From Microbacterium capsulatum (GTDB lineage Bacteria > Actinomycetota > Actinomycetes > Actinomycetales > Microbacteriaceae), in assembly GCF_030865425.1 (NCBI RefSeq), contig NZ_JAVFCB010000004.1, positions 1-64,000 on the forward strand: a stretch of DNA of 64,000 nt, read 5' to 3'. The position numbers were made by a program, and so were the translations under genes. Below, in pieces: positions 7,651 through 16,470 of the stretch; the first letter of the stretch is position 1, and each line of letters opens with the position of its first letter. The notes below the pieces were generated by a model, which saw only the letters and a program-made list of their open reading frames with translations, ran no database searches and had not been told where the DNA came from.

Positions 7651-8499
7651 TCAGGGGATCAGACCTTCGCGTCGCGCCCGGGCGACGGCGGCGTGCCGGG
7701 TCGGCGCGTCCAGCTTCGCCATCGCCGTCCCGAGGTACGCCTTGACGGTCGATTCGCGCAGGCCCAGGTCGTCCGCGACCTGGGCGTTCGTGAGGCCGAG
7801 CGCCGCGCAGGAGAGCACGTCGAGCTCGCGCGGCGAGAGGTGCACTGCCGCGGTGCCCGGGGGAGGAGTCGGGGCGGAGAGCGCCAGGAGGCGGCGCTCG
7901 ATGCCGCCGAGCCGCTCGCGCACCTGCGGATCCTGCACCGTCGCGGCGACACGGCGCAGCTCCGCGAACGTGTCGCGGAGCTCCTCGCGGTGGGCCGCGG
8001 AGAGTGCCGGCCCCTGCATCCGCGTCGCGCGGACCCGCCGGTCGACCTCCCCGCGGATCCGCAGCTCATCCGCCAGCGCATCGGCGATCTGCAGTGCCGG
8101 GGCAGTCGTCACGCCGCCGGACGGGGACTGTTCCCACGCGCCCGCGTACAGGACACCGCGCGGGCGCCCGGCGACGACGACCGGGATCGCGAGCAGCGTG
8201 CGCAGCCCCTCGCCCAGCACGAAGCCGTCGTAGTCGTGCGTGATCTGCTGGGACGAGCCGTAGTCGCGTGTCATCCGCGGCCGCAGTTCGGTCATCGCCC
8301 GCCCGCCGAGCCCGCGGTGCAATTGCACGCGCAGCCCCTCGAGCCTGTTCGTCCGATTTCCGACGATCGTCGTGACGGCGACCTCGCCGCTCGAGAGCAG
8401 TCCGCCGAATGCGACCGGGAAACGCGTGCGCCGCGCGATGTCGCGCACTGCCTGCGCGACCAGATCCGCATCGGATCCGACGGGGTCGAACGTGCTCAC
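7651..8499 (-). CDS. GAF/LuxR-type transcriptional regulator
   Basis: A 282-residue regulator. The N-terminal half (residues 1-160) is GAF-like, with a pattern of VRDIARRTRFPVAFGGLL and a later region in VVAGRPRGVLYAG. A short helical linker follows, and the last 65 residues form a LuxR-type helix-turn-helix (LSPRELDVLSCAALGLTNAQ, then STVKAYLGTAMAKL). The GTG at 8499 is chosen for GGAAGG upstream; the frame stays open further upstream without family support. No partner kinase is adjacent. The target is unknown; it may control neighbouring genes or act globally. Confidence 0.8.
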   Translation of the reverse strand: MSTFDPVGSDADLVAQAVRDIARRTRFPVAFGGLLSSGEVAVTTIVGNRTNRLEGLRVQLHRGLGGRAMTELRPRMTRDYGSSQQITHDYDGFVLGEGLRTLLAIPVVVAGRPRGVLYAGAWEQSPSGGVTTAPALQIADALADELRIRGEVDRRVRATRMQGPALSAAHREELRDTFAELRRVAATVQDPQVRERLGGIERRLLALSAPTPPPGTAAVHLSPRELDVLSCAALGLTNAQVADDLGLRESTVKAYLGTAMAKLDAPTRHAAVARARREGLIP

Positions 8500-8755
8500 C
8501 GAGGGCCTTCCAGGGGAATCGTAGGCAACGACGTTATCATCCCCGCACGGTTTCGGCGCCCCGGGGAAGAACGGCATGACGCAGAGCGACGATCCTTCCG
8601 TCAAATGCGCGTGCCGCGCTTCGTCACGCATTCGCGCGACATTTTCCGATTTCGTACCCCGGATGCGGAGTCCTCCACGGGACCGACCGCAACGGTGCGG
8701 AGCTGAGACGGAGCGATCCGCGGAGACGGATCCGCGGAGACAGGACGGAATGCAC

Positions 8756-8788
8756 GTCCGCCCCGGCGGCCTACACGCCGGGGCGGAC
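8756..8788 (-). terminator. Terminator overlapping the MGMT-like gene's 3' end
   Basis: 13-bp perfect arms (8756-8768 and 8776-8788, GTCCGCCCCGGCG and its complement). The stop codon of the transferase-like gene (8771-8773) lies in the 7-nt loop, so the last codons are part of the 3' arm. Intrinsic terminator without a T run. Confidence 0.7.
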
Positions 8789-9334
8789 GCCGTCGGGGGA
8801 GGCCGATCCGCGACGGGCGGCGGCATCGGCCTCGAGATCGAGCAGGTAGCGCTTGCGCTCGGGATGCGCGCCGTAGTGGCCCATGGACCCGTCCGCGCGC
8901 ACCACACGATGCACCGGCACGATGATCGAGAACGGGGTGTTGCGACAGGCCGTCCCCACTGCGCGCGCCGCACCGGGGCTCCCCGCGAGAGCTGCGACCT
9001 CCCCGTAGCTCGCGCTCTCGCCCCACGGGATCTCGCACACCGCCTGCAGCGCCGACCGGGTGAACCCCTCGACGAGCCGCCAGTCCAGCGCGAGCTCGTC
9101 GTCGAAGCGCACCGGATCGCCGTCGAAGTACGCGCGCAGCAGCAGGTCGACCTCGTTCGCGGCCCCCGGATCCGGCTCGGGCAGGGCGTGCAGCCGCCGG
9201 GCCGTCGCCTCGAGCGCCCACGGTGCGCCGCGGTGCAGGCCCTCCGGCAGGTCGAAGGAGATCAGGCCCTCATCGGAGAACACGACGAGGGCGTCCCCGA
9301 ACGGGGTGTCGGCGAAGTCGTAGCGGAACGTCAT
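8771..9334 (-). CDS. O6-alkylguanine transferase homologue lacking catalytic Cys
   Basis: A 187-residue protein of the methylated-DNA-[protein]-cysteine methyltransferase family. It has an N-terminal ribonuclease-like domain (residues 1-85) and the C-terminal DNA-binding domain with IPWGESASYGEVA, AARAVGTACRNTPFSI and the HRVV motif. In active enzymes the alkyl-accepting cysteine lies in PCHRV; here the sequence is IIVPVHRVV, with codon GTG at 8912-8914 (Val141). It therefore cannot accept alkyl groups by the known mechanism. It may work like alkyltransferase-like (ATL) proteins, which bind O6-alkylguanine and hand it to excision repair but usually carry Trp. Starts at ATG 9334. Confidence 0.85.
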   Translation of the reverse strand: MTFRYDFADTPFGDALVVFSDEGLISFDLPEGLHRGAPWALEATARRLHALPEPDPGAANEVDLLLRAYFDGDPVRFDDELALDWRLVEGFTRSALQAVCEIPWGESASYGEVAALAGSPGAARAVGTACRNTPFSIIVPVHRVVRADGSMGHYGAHPERKRYLLDLEADAAARRGSASPDGVRPGV

Positions 9335-9533
9335 GCACCCATCCTCGGACAGCCGCCGCGGCTGCGGGAGCGGAATGCGGAACCCGTGCGAAGAGCACGG
9401 AAAAGGCCCGCTGTGGAGGGAGAACGCGGAGGAAATGGCCGAAACCCGGCGGATCTGACCGTCACAGCCGGACGACGCGCCTAGTCTTTGACGTGTGTGG
9501 CGACGTGACGGCAAGACGGCGGAGGAGAAGTCC

Positions 9534-12500
9534 GTGACGCCCAGCGACGTCAGCGTGGCCGAGCCGGGAGTCGACGTCGTGCACGCCGCGGCGAGCGAAC
9601 GGACCAGGCTCAGGGCCGAGGCCGCCGAGCTCGGCGGGCCCTCGCCGCTGACCGCCTACCGCGACGTCGCGGCGGCCGGGATCGACATCTCCCGCGCCCA
9701 CCCCGGGAGCCTGCCGCAGTTCATCACCGGACGCTCCACGCTGCTGTCCAACCTGTTCCGGGACGAGGTGGGCCTGCGCACCGCGCGCCTGGCCGCCGAC
9801 CGGATCACGGCGAAGCACACCGAACTGCGCACGGTGCGCGGGCTCGACGCCGTGCACCTCGCAGTGGGCCTCGCCACCTGGCGGATCGGCGGCGTCGACT
9901 ACGCCGCCCCGATGCTGCTGCGCCCGCTCGCGATCCGCCGGCACTACACCGACTATGAGCTGAAGCTGCACGGGCACTTCTTCGTCAACCCGGAGCTCGT
10001 GCGGATCGCGCGCGACCACTTCGGGATCACGATCGACGACGCCCGGCTCGCCGCCCTCGCCTACCAGAACGGCGTGTTCGCCCCGCAGGCGGCGATCGAC
10101 ATGCTGCGTGCCGCGACCGCGACGATCGACACCTTCTCGGTGCAGCCGCGCATGGTCGTGTCGACCTTCGCCGACGTCGGCACCACGATGGCACGCGACG
10201 CGCACGACCTCGACCACCCCATGCTGAACGCGCTCGCCGGGCACGCCGCCGACCGCGAACGGATCACCGCGCCCGGCCCCGCGCCGTCCACGGCCGGGCC
10301 CGACGACCGCGCCCCTGCCTCGGACAACCTCCTGCTGGACGCCGACGCGGAGCAGGAGCTGGTCCTCGCCCGGATCGCCGCGGGGCACTCGCTCACGGTC
10401 TCGACCCTTCCCGGCACCGGCGGCACGCAGACCGTCATCAACGCGATCGGCGAGCTCGTGCGCGCCGGCAAGCGCGTCCTCGTCGTCTCGCCGCGCCGGT
10501 CCACCCTGGACGGCGTGCGGCACCGGCTGAGCGGGATCGGGCTGGACGGGTTCGCCGTCTCGCCCGCCTCGGTGCGGCGCGACCTCGTGCGGGCGATCGG
10601 CCGCAACGAGAAGGCGGTCGCGCCCAAGCTCGCGGAGATCGACGACGCGCTGCTGCGCCTGCGCACGGTGCTGCGCGACTACCGGCGGGCGCTGACCGAG
10701 AAGGACCCGGCCCTCGGCGCCAGCGTGCTCGACGCGACGAGGACCCTCACCCGGCTCGCGCTGCTTCCGACGCCGCCGACCACCTCGGCCCGGCTCGGCC
10801 GTCAGGCGCTCGTGAAGCTCGCCGCGGATCGCGCGCACGCCGCGGAGGCGCTGCGCCAGGCCGCGCGCCTGGGCGAGTTCCGGTTCGGACCGGACGACTC
10901 GCCCTGGTACGGCGTGACCTTCGCCTCGACCGAGGAGGCGCGCACGGTGCACGCGCTCGCCGAGCGCCTGCACGCGAGCACCGTGCCGGAGCTCCTCGAG
11001 CACGGGTACGAGCTGGTCGCGCAGACGCACATGCGCCCGTTCGCGACGATCTCCGAGCTCGGCGAGTACTTGCGACTGCTGCAGGGCATCCGCGACTCGC
11101 TGGACCGGTTCGTCCCCGCCGTCTTCGAGCGCCCGCTCGGCGAGCTGATCAAGGCGCACGGCACCCGCCGCGACACCGCGGGGATGACCGGCGCGAACCG
11201 GCGCCGCCTGCGCAAGCTCGCGAGGGAGTACGTGCGCCCCGGCGGGCACGTGGGCGACATGCACGAGGCGCTCAGCCGGATCCAGTCGCAGCGCACGCAG
11301 TGGCAGCGCTACGTCGACGCGGGGGTCGCGCCCGAGGTGCCGCTCGGCCTCGGCGACGTGTCCGTGTCGTGGCAGCGCGTGGACGCCGAGCTCGCCGAGC
11401 TCGATGTGGCGCTCGGCCGCCGCGAGCCGCTCGCCACCCTGCCGGTCGCCCGCCTGGTGCGGACCCTCGCCGGCCTCGCCGCGAAGTCCGACGTCTTCGA
11501 CAACCTCATCGAGCGTGCGCAGATCCGCGACGAGCTCGCCGGTCTCGGGCTCGAGCCCCTGCTGATCGACCTGTCCACCCGGCACCTCGCCGAGGACCGG
11601 GTCGGCCCCGAGCTCGAGTTCGCGTGGTGGCAGTCGCTGCTCGAGCAGGCGCTGCAGCAGAACCGCTCGCTGCTCGGCGCGAACACCGCGGTCGTCGACC
11701 GGCTCGAGCGCGACTTCCGGCTCGTGGACGAGGCGCACGCCGCCGCGTCCGGGCCGCTGCTGGCCTGGCAGATGGCCGGCCAGTGGCGGATCGCGATCGT
11801 CGACGAGGCGACCGAGGCGGCGAACCTGCGGCACAACCTGACGCAGAACCGCACCACCGTCGCCGAGCTCGTCACCGCCGCACCGACCCTGATGCGCGTC
11901 CTCGCACCGGTCTGGATCGCCTCGCCGTACCAGGTGCCGGACATCCCCGACTCGGTCGACTTCGACGCCGTGATCCTGGTCGACGCGGCCGCGATCAACC
12001 TCACCGAGGCGACCCCGGCGATCCGCCGGGCGCGTCAGGTCATCGCGTTCGGCGACCCGGTCGCGCAGAAGCCGACCCCGTTCGACGTCGCGGCCGTGCC
12101 CGCGGAGGACCGGGACGACGAGACCGAGTTCGACGAGACCTCGGTGTTCGAACGGCTCTCCGCGCTGCTCCCCGTGCTCACCCTCACCCGCAGCTACCGG
12201 GCCGGCGGTGAGGATCTCGCCGAACTCATCAACGACGCCTTCTACGGCGGCGAGATCGTCTCGCTGCCGTGGGCGGGCTCGTACCTCGGCCGCGGATCCC
12301 TCACGGTCGACTACGTCGAGGGCGGCGTGGGGATCCCGCACCCCGAGACCGGGGCGATGGAGAGTCCGGAGGCCGAGGTCGCCCGGGTCGTCACGCTCGT
12401 CGTCGAGCACGCCGTGCACCGCCCCGCCGAGTCGCTCATGGTCGTCACCGCGAGCCGCAGGCACGCCGAGCGCGTGTTCGCCGCCGTGTCCGCCGCGTTC

Positions 12501-13190
12501 GCCGGCCGTTCCGACGTCGCCGACTTCGTGGGCCGGGACACGCAGGAGCCGTTCGTCGTGCTCACGCTCGAGGAGGCCGCGGCGGAGAGCCGCGACCGGG
12601 TGATCCTCTCGCTCGGCTACGGCGTCACCAAGCACGGCCGCGTGCTCAGCGACTTCGGCGACCTGTCCACGCCGGACGGCGACCGCCTGCTCACGATCGG
12701 GATGACCCGGGCCCGCCGGTCGATGGTGATCGTGTCGTCGATCCAGCCGTCCTCGTTCGACGAGGGGCGCCTGGAGCACGGCGCCGCGACGCTCATGTCG
12801 ATCCTGGGCGGGCTCGCCGGGCACTCCCGCGAGGAGCGCGCGGAGGACCAGGCGGATCCGCTCACCCTCGCCCTCGCGCGGGAACTGCGCCGCCTCGGAG
12901 CCTCCGTCGACGTCGACTACCGCGGGCTGCTGCCGCTCGTCGCACAGCACCGCGGCAAGGCCGTCGTCATCGAACCGGATCCGGAGTCGCGGCCGGAGTC
13001 GCTGCGCGAGACGCTGCGGCTGCGCCCGCAGGTGCTCCGGCGCCTGGGCTGGCACTACATCCGCGTGCACGCGTTCGACCTGTACAGCGACCCGGCCGGT
13101 GTCGCGCGCCGGATCGGCGAGGTGCTCGGCGTCCCCTCGGACGCTCCGCGCGTGGACGGCGACACCCAGCCGCTCGACCCCGATGCCTGA
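9534..13190 (+). CDS. SF1 helicase-like protein with degenerate ATPase and REase sites
   Basis: A 1218-residue protein laid out like DUF4011/SF1 helicase-nuclease proteins. It has a 260-residue N-terminal region, a P-loop segment at residues 292-299 (LPGTGGTQT), a long helical insert, two DExx-like segments (IAIVDEAT near 755, VILVDAAA near 815), a motif resembling GDP..QKPTPF after them, SF1 domain 2 around TLTRSYRAGG, and a C-terminal Vsr/REase-like segment ending RRLGWHYIRVHAFDL. The Walker A lysine is replaced by Gly297, and the second DExx box reads DAAA. GTG 9534 is chosen for the GGAGG eight bases upstream; 9493-9495 are weaker alternatives. No frame damage over 3.6 kb, so it is maintained. 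Confidence 0.8.
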   Translation: MTPSDVSVAEPGVDVVHAAASERTRLRAEAAELGGPSPLTAYRDVAAAGIDISRAHPGSLPQFITGRSTLLSNLFRDEVGLRTARLAADRITAKHTELRTVRGLDAVHLAVGLATWRIGGVDYAAPMLLRPLAIRRHYTDYELKLHGHFFVNPELVRIARDHFGITIDDARLAALAYQNGVFAPQAAIDMLRAATATIDTFSVQPRMVVSTFADVGTTMARDAHDLDHPMLNALAGHAADRERITAPGPAPSTAGPDDRAPASDNLLLDADAEQELVLARIAAGHSLTVSTLPGTGGTQTVINAIGELVRAGKRVLVVSPRRSTLDGVRHRLSGIGLDGFAVSPASVRRDLVRAIGRNEKAVAPKLAEIDDALLRLRTVLRDYRRALTEKDPALGASVLDATRTLTRLALLPTPPTTSARLGRQALVKLAADRAHAAEALRQAARLGEFRFGPDDSPWYGVTFASTEEARTVHALAERLHASTVPELLEHGYELVAQTHMRPFATISELGEYLRLLQGIRDSLDRFVPAVFERPLGELIKAHGTRRDTAGMTGANRRRLRKLAREYVRPGGHVGDMHEALSRIQSQRTQWQRYVDAGVAPEVPLGLGDVSVSWQRVDAELAELDVALGRREPLATLPVARLVRTLAGLAAKSDVFDNLIERAQIRDELAGLGLEPLLIDLSTRHLAEDRVGPELEFAWWQSLLEQALQQNRSLLGANTAVVDRLERDFRLVDEAHAAASGPLLAWQMAGQWRIAIVDEATEAANLRHNLTQNRTTVAELVTAAPTLMRVLAPVWIASPYQVPDIPDSVDFDAVILVDAAAINLTEATPAIRRARQVIAFGDPVAQKPTPFDVAAVPAEDRDDETEFDETSVFERLSALLPVLTLTRSYRAGGEDLAELINDAFYGGEIVSLPWAGSYLGRGSLTVDYVEGGVGIPHPETGAMESPEAEVARVVTLVVEHAVHRPAESLMVVTASRRHAERVFAAVSAAFAGRSDVADFVGRDTQEPFVVLTLEEAAAESRDRVILSLGYGVTKHGRVLSDFGDLSTPDGDRLLTIGMTRARRSMVIVSSIQPSSFDEGRLEHGAATLMSILGGLAGHSREERAEDQADPLTLALARELRRLGASVDVDYRGLLPLVAQHRGKAVVIEPDPESRPESLRETLRLRPQVLRRLGWHYIRVHAFDLYSDPAGVARRIGEVLGVPSDAPRVDGDTQPLDPDA

Positions 13191-13398
13191 GCGGGACGAG
13201 GCAGATCCGGAGCGGGACGGCACCGAGCCCCGGCAGCGGATCGTGCGCGTGCGCGGATCCCGTCGCGCGCGACTGACTCCGGCACCGGGCACGCACGCCG
13301 AGCCGGACGAGCGGGATCGGGAGTCCCCGGCGGCGCCGACGGAGGGAACCGGCCCGAATGACGACCGGATGCGCCGCGAGATCCCGCCGCACTACTGA
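13183..13398 (+). CDS. Small conserved hydrophilic protein (71 aa)
   Basis: The ATG at 13183 lies inside the last codons of the helicase-like gene (stop 13188-13190), suggesting translational coupling. The product is highly charged and low in complexity (MPERDEADPERDGTEPRQRI...), and ends NDDRMRREIPPHY. The C-terminal (D/N)xRxxxxxPPHY ending is the only conserved-looking part and resembles other short actinobacterial proteins. No function can be assigned; it may be a partner of the upstream protein. Confidence 0.65.
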   Translation: MPERDEADPERDGTEPRQRIVRVRGSRRARLTPAPGTHAEPDERDRESPAAPTEGTGPNDDRMRREIPPHY

Positions 13399-13427
13399 CG
13401 CACTGTTCGCGGGCGCCCCGGATACGA

Positions 13428-13463
13428 CGACGCCCCGGTCGCCGCGAGGGCGCCGGGGCGTCG
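13428..13463 (-). terminator. Terminator of the mscL operon
   Basis: 11-bp perfect arms CGACGCCCCGG/CCGGGGCGTCG (13428-13438 and 13453-13463) lie 15 bases after the mscL stop on the minus strand and 30 bases after the small plus-strand gene. It can serve both convergent units. Confidence 0.75.
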
Positions 13464-13477
13464 AAGACGATCCCGGA

Positions 13478-13876
13478 TCAGCGCGAGTTCTGCTTCTCCA
13501 GCAGGTCGCGGATCTGGATCAGCAGCTCCTGCTCGGTGGGCAGGGCCTCCGGCTCGTCGGAGACGCCGGCCTTGGCCGCCTGGCGCTGCTTGAAGTGGTT
13601 CATCGGCATCACGAAGACGAAGTAGACGACGGCGGCGACCGCGACGAAGTTGATGATCGCTCCGAGGATCGCGCCGAACCCGAAATGCGACGAGCCGATC
13701 GTGACGATCATCGCCTTGTCCAGGCTCTCGGCCTTGAAGACCAGGCCGATGAGCGGGTTGATCAGCTTCGCGACGACGACCGTGACGATCGCGGAGAACG
13801 CCGCGCCGATGACCACCGCGACCGCGAGGTCGATGACGTTGCCGCGGAGGATGAACTCCTTGAATCCCTTGATCAT
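13478..13876 (-). CDS. mscL: Large-conductance mechanosensitive channel MscL
   Basis: A 132-residue MscL homologue, a homopentameric channel that opens at high membrane tension to release solutes during hypo-osmotic shock. The N-terminal amphipathic helix MIKGFKEFILRGNVIDLAV and TM1 (VVIGAAFSAIVTVVV) are typical. A periplasmic loop follows, then TM2 (FVAVAAVVYFVFVMPMNHF) and a C-terminal helical bundle. Start ATG 13876. It is last in a minus-strand operon after 5-FCL and the FmdB-type protein, with gaps of 19 and 29 nt. Confidence 0.96.
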   Translation of the reverse strand: MIKGFKEFILRGNVIDLAVAVVIGAAFSAIVTVVVAKLINPLIGLVFKAESLDKAMIVTIGSSHFGFGAILGAIINFVAVAAVVYFVFVMPMNHFKQRQAAKAGVSDEPEALPTEQELLIQIRDLLEKQNSR

Positions 13877-13905
13877 TGCGTTTTCCCTCCCCAGGAAAAG
13901 CGACC

Positions 13906-14181
13906 TCAGGATGCCGAGGCCGCGGTGGCGGCAGGCGCGGGTTTCGCGCTCGCCGTGGATTCCGTCTTCGATGATGCCGGAGCGGGGGACGAAACCCCCG
14001 ATCCGGAGCGCGAGTCGGTGCGATAGAAGCCGGAGCCGTTGAAGGTCACGCCGATGGAGCCGTACTCCTTGCGCAGGCGTCCCTGGCATTCGGGGCAGTC
14101 GGTGAGGGCGGAGTCGGAGAAGGACTGCACGGCGTCGAATCGGTGACCGCAGACGGTGCAGGCATAGGAGTAGGTGGGCAT
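13906..14181 (-). CDS. FmdB-family zinc ribbon protein
   Basis: A 91-residue protein with a single zinc ribbon of two CxxC pairs: YACTVCGHRFD and TDCPECQGRL. A conserved GVTFNGSGFYRTD segment follows, then a Ser/Ala/Pro-rich disordered tail. FmdB-type proteins were first linked to formamidase regulation, but most have no proven role. It sits between 5-FCL and mscL in one operon, an order common in actinobacteria. Confidence 0.9.
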   Translation of the reverse strand: MPTYSYACTVCGHRFDAVQSFSDSALTDCPECQGRLRKEYGSIGVTFNGSGFYRTDSRSGSGVSSPAPASSKTESTASAKPAPAATAASAS

Positions 14182-14200
14182 GAGGCCTCTTCGGTCGGGG

Positions 14201-14791
14201 TCAGGAAAGGGGGAAGACGACGGTGCGCAGCGGCGTGACGGCCCCGGTGACGGGCTGGTCGTGCACGTCGCGGGGCACCTCGTCGAGGATCTCGGAGTCG
14301 AACACGACGGCGTACACCGGCGGGCACTTCTGCATCGAGCCGAGCGTGCGGTCGAAGTAGCCGCGCCCCCAGCCCATCCGCATTCCGCTGCGGTCGACGG
14401 CCGCGGCGGGGACGATCAGCAGGTCGACCTCGTCGAGCGCCATCGGGTTGAGGATCTCGCCGGTCGGCTCGGGCAGGCCGTGCAGGCCGATGTTCACCTC
14501 GTCGTCGCCGTCCGCGACCGCCCAGTCCAGCAGGCCGTCGGCGCGGGTGATGGGCAGCAGCACGCGGATCCCGCGGGCGACGGCCGCGCGGATGAACGCG
14601 CGCGTCCCCGGCTCGGTCGTCGTGGACAGGAAGCACGACACGGAGCGGGCGCCGCGCGCGGCGATCAGCTCGTCGAGCCGGGCGGTGATGCCGGCCTCGG
14701 CGGCCGCCCGCTGCTGGTCGGAGAGCAGCGCGCGGCGCTCGCGGAGGTCGGCTCGCAGCGCGCGTTTCGCGTGGTCGATCTCCGCAGGCAT
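14201..14791 (-). CDS. 5-formyltetrahydrofolate cyclo-ligase
   Basis: A 196-residue 5-FCL (MTHFS) enzyme that uses ATP to convert 5-formyl-THF to 5,10-methenyl-THF, keeping folate available for one-carbon metabolism. The basic N-terminal helix AKRALRADLRERR carries the conserved phosphate-binding residues, and the C-terminal GWGRGYFDRTL matches the GxGxGYYDR nucleotide/folate motif. The start at 14791 follows family length. First gene of the 5-FCL/fmdB/mscL operon and divergent from galU, with about 110 bp between. Confidence 0.93.
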   Translation of the reverse strand: MPAEIDHAKRALRADLRERRALLSDQQRAAAEAGITARLDELIAARGARSVSCFLSTTTEPGTRAFIRAAVARGIRVLLPITRADGLLDWAVADGDDEVNIGLHGLPEPTGEILNPMALDEVDLLIVPAAAVDRSGMRMGWGRGYFDRTLGSMQKCPPVYAVVFDSEILDEVPRDVHDQPVTGAVTPLRTVVFPLS

Positions 14792-14902
14792 GGCGCCGAT
14801 TCTACCGGCGCGGCCTGAAGCCCGGCTCGACGGCGCATCCCGCCCCGTCACCGGCCGTGGCGGGGCCGTCCGGCGCCGGAGCGCCACGACTAAGCTGGGC
14901 GA

Positions 14903-15786
<884 letters not shown>

Positions 15787-15790
<4 letters not shown>

Positions 15791-16449
15791 CCCCGCGGAA
15801 CAGCAGCATGGACGCCTCGGTCACGATGCGGCACGGCCCGGTGGAGCTGCGGCTCATCCGGCCGAAGGACGCGCGCACCCTGCAGCACGAGCTGGTCACG
15901 AACCGGCGCTGGCTGCAGCCCTGGGAGGCCACTCTGCCGGGCATGTACACCGGCATCGACATGCGGGTGAGCATCCGGCGGCTGCTGCAGCAGTACCGCG
16001 ACGGCAACGGCTATCCGTTCGTGATGGAGTACGACGGCGAGATCGCCGGGCAGCTGAACATCTGGGGCGTGATGCGCGGATCCCTGGGGTCGGCGACGAT
16101 CGGCTACTGGGTGAGCGAGCGGTTCGCCGGGAAGGGGATCACCCCGGCCGCGGTCGCGATGGCGACCGATCTCGCGTTCACGGATCTGGGACTGCACCGC
16201 ATCGAGATCTGCCTGCGCCCGGAGAACGCGCCGAGTCTGCGCGTCGTGCAGAAGCTCGGGTTCCGGTACGAGGGGATGCGCCGGAGGTTCATCCACATCG
16301 ACGGGGACTGGCGCGACCACCTCGCGTTCGCCCTCATCAAGGAGGACGTACCGGAAGGCGTGCTCGCGCGCTGGGTGCAGGGCAGGGTCCCGGCGGACTG
16401 GGCTGCCGTCCCGCCGACGGATCTGCCGTCCGCGGACGTCCAGGGCTGA
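15787..16449 (+). CDS. GNAT acetyltransferase, RimJ/RimL type
   Basis: A 220-residue N-acetyltransferase of the GNAT fold. The acetyl-CoA-binding core is ERFAGKGITPAAVAMATDLAF, followed by the RimJ/L-type HRIEICLRPENAPSLRVVQKL and GFRYEGMRRR. The likely substrate is an N-terminal amine of a protein or a small amine; the ribosomal-protein specificity of RimJ cannot be inferred. The GTG start at 15787 overlaps the galU stop (GTGA), so the two are coupled. This galU-GNAT pairing is common in actinobacteria. Confidence 0.9.
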
Positions 16450-16470
16450 GGGCCCGGCGTCGCGTCGCCG

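Noticed and set aside
7651..8973. 440-residue version of the LuxR-type regulator
   Set aside because: The upstream extension is not protein-like and has no ribosome site. The GTG at 8499 is preceded by GGAAGG and gives the usual domain layout.
9462..13292. 1276-codon open frame on the minus strand across the helicase-like gene
   Set aside because: It is a GC-bias shadow: low-complexity Arg/Gly/Asp-rich translation, no domain, and antisense to a frame with clear protein motifs.
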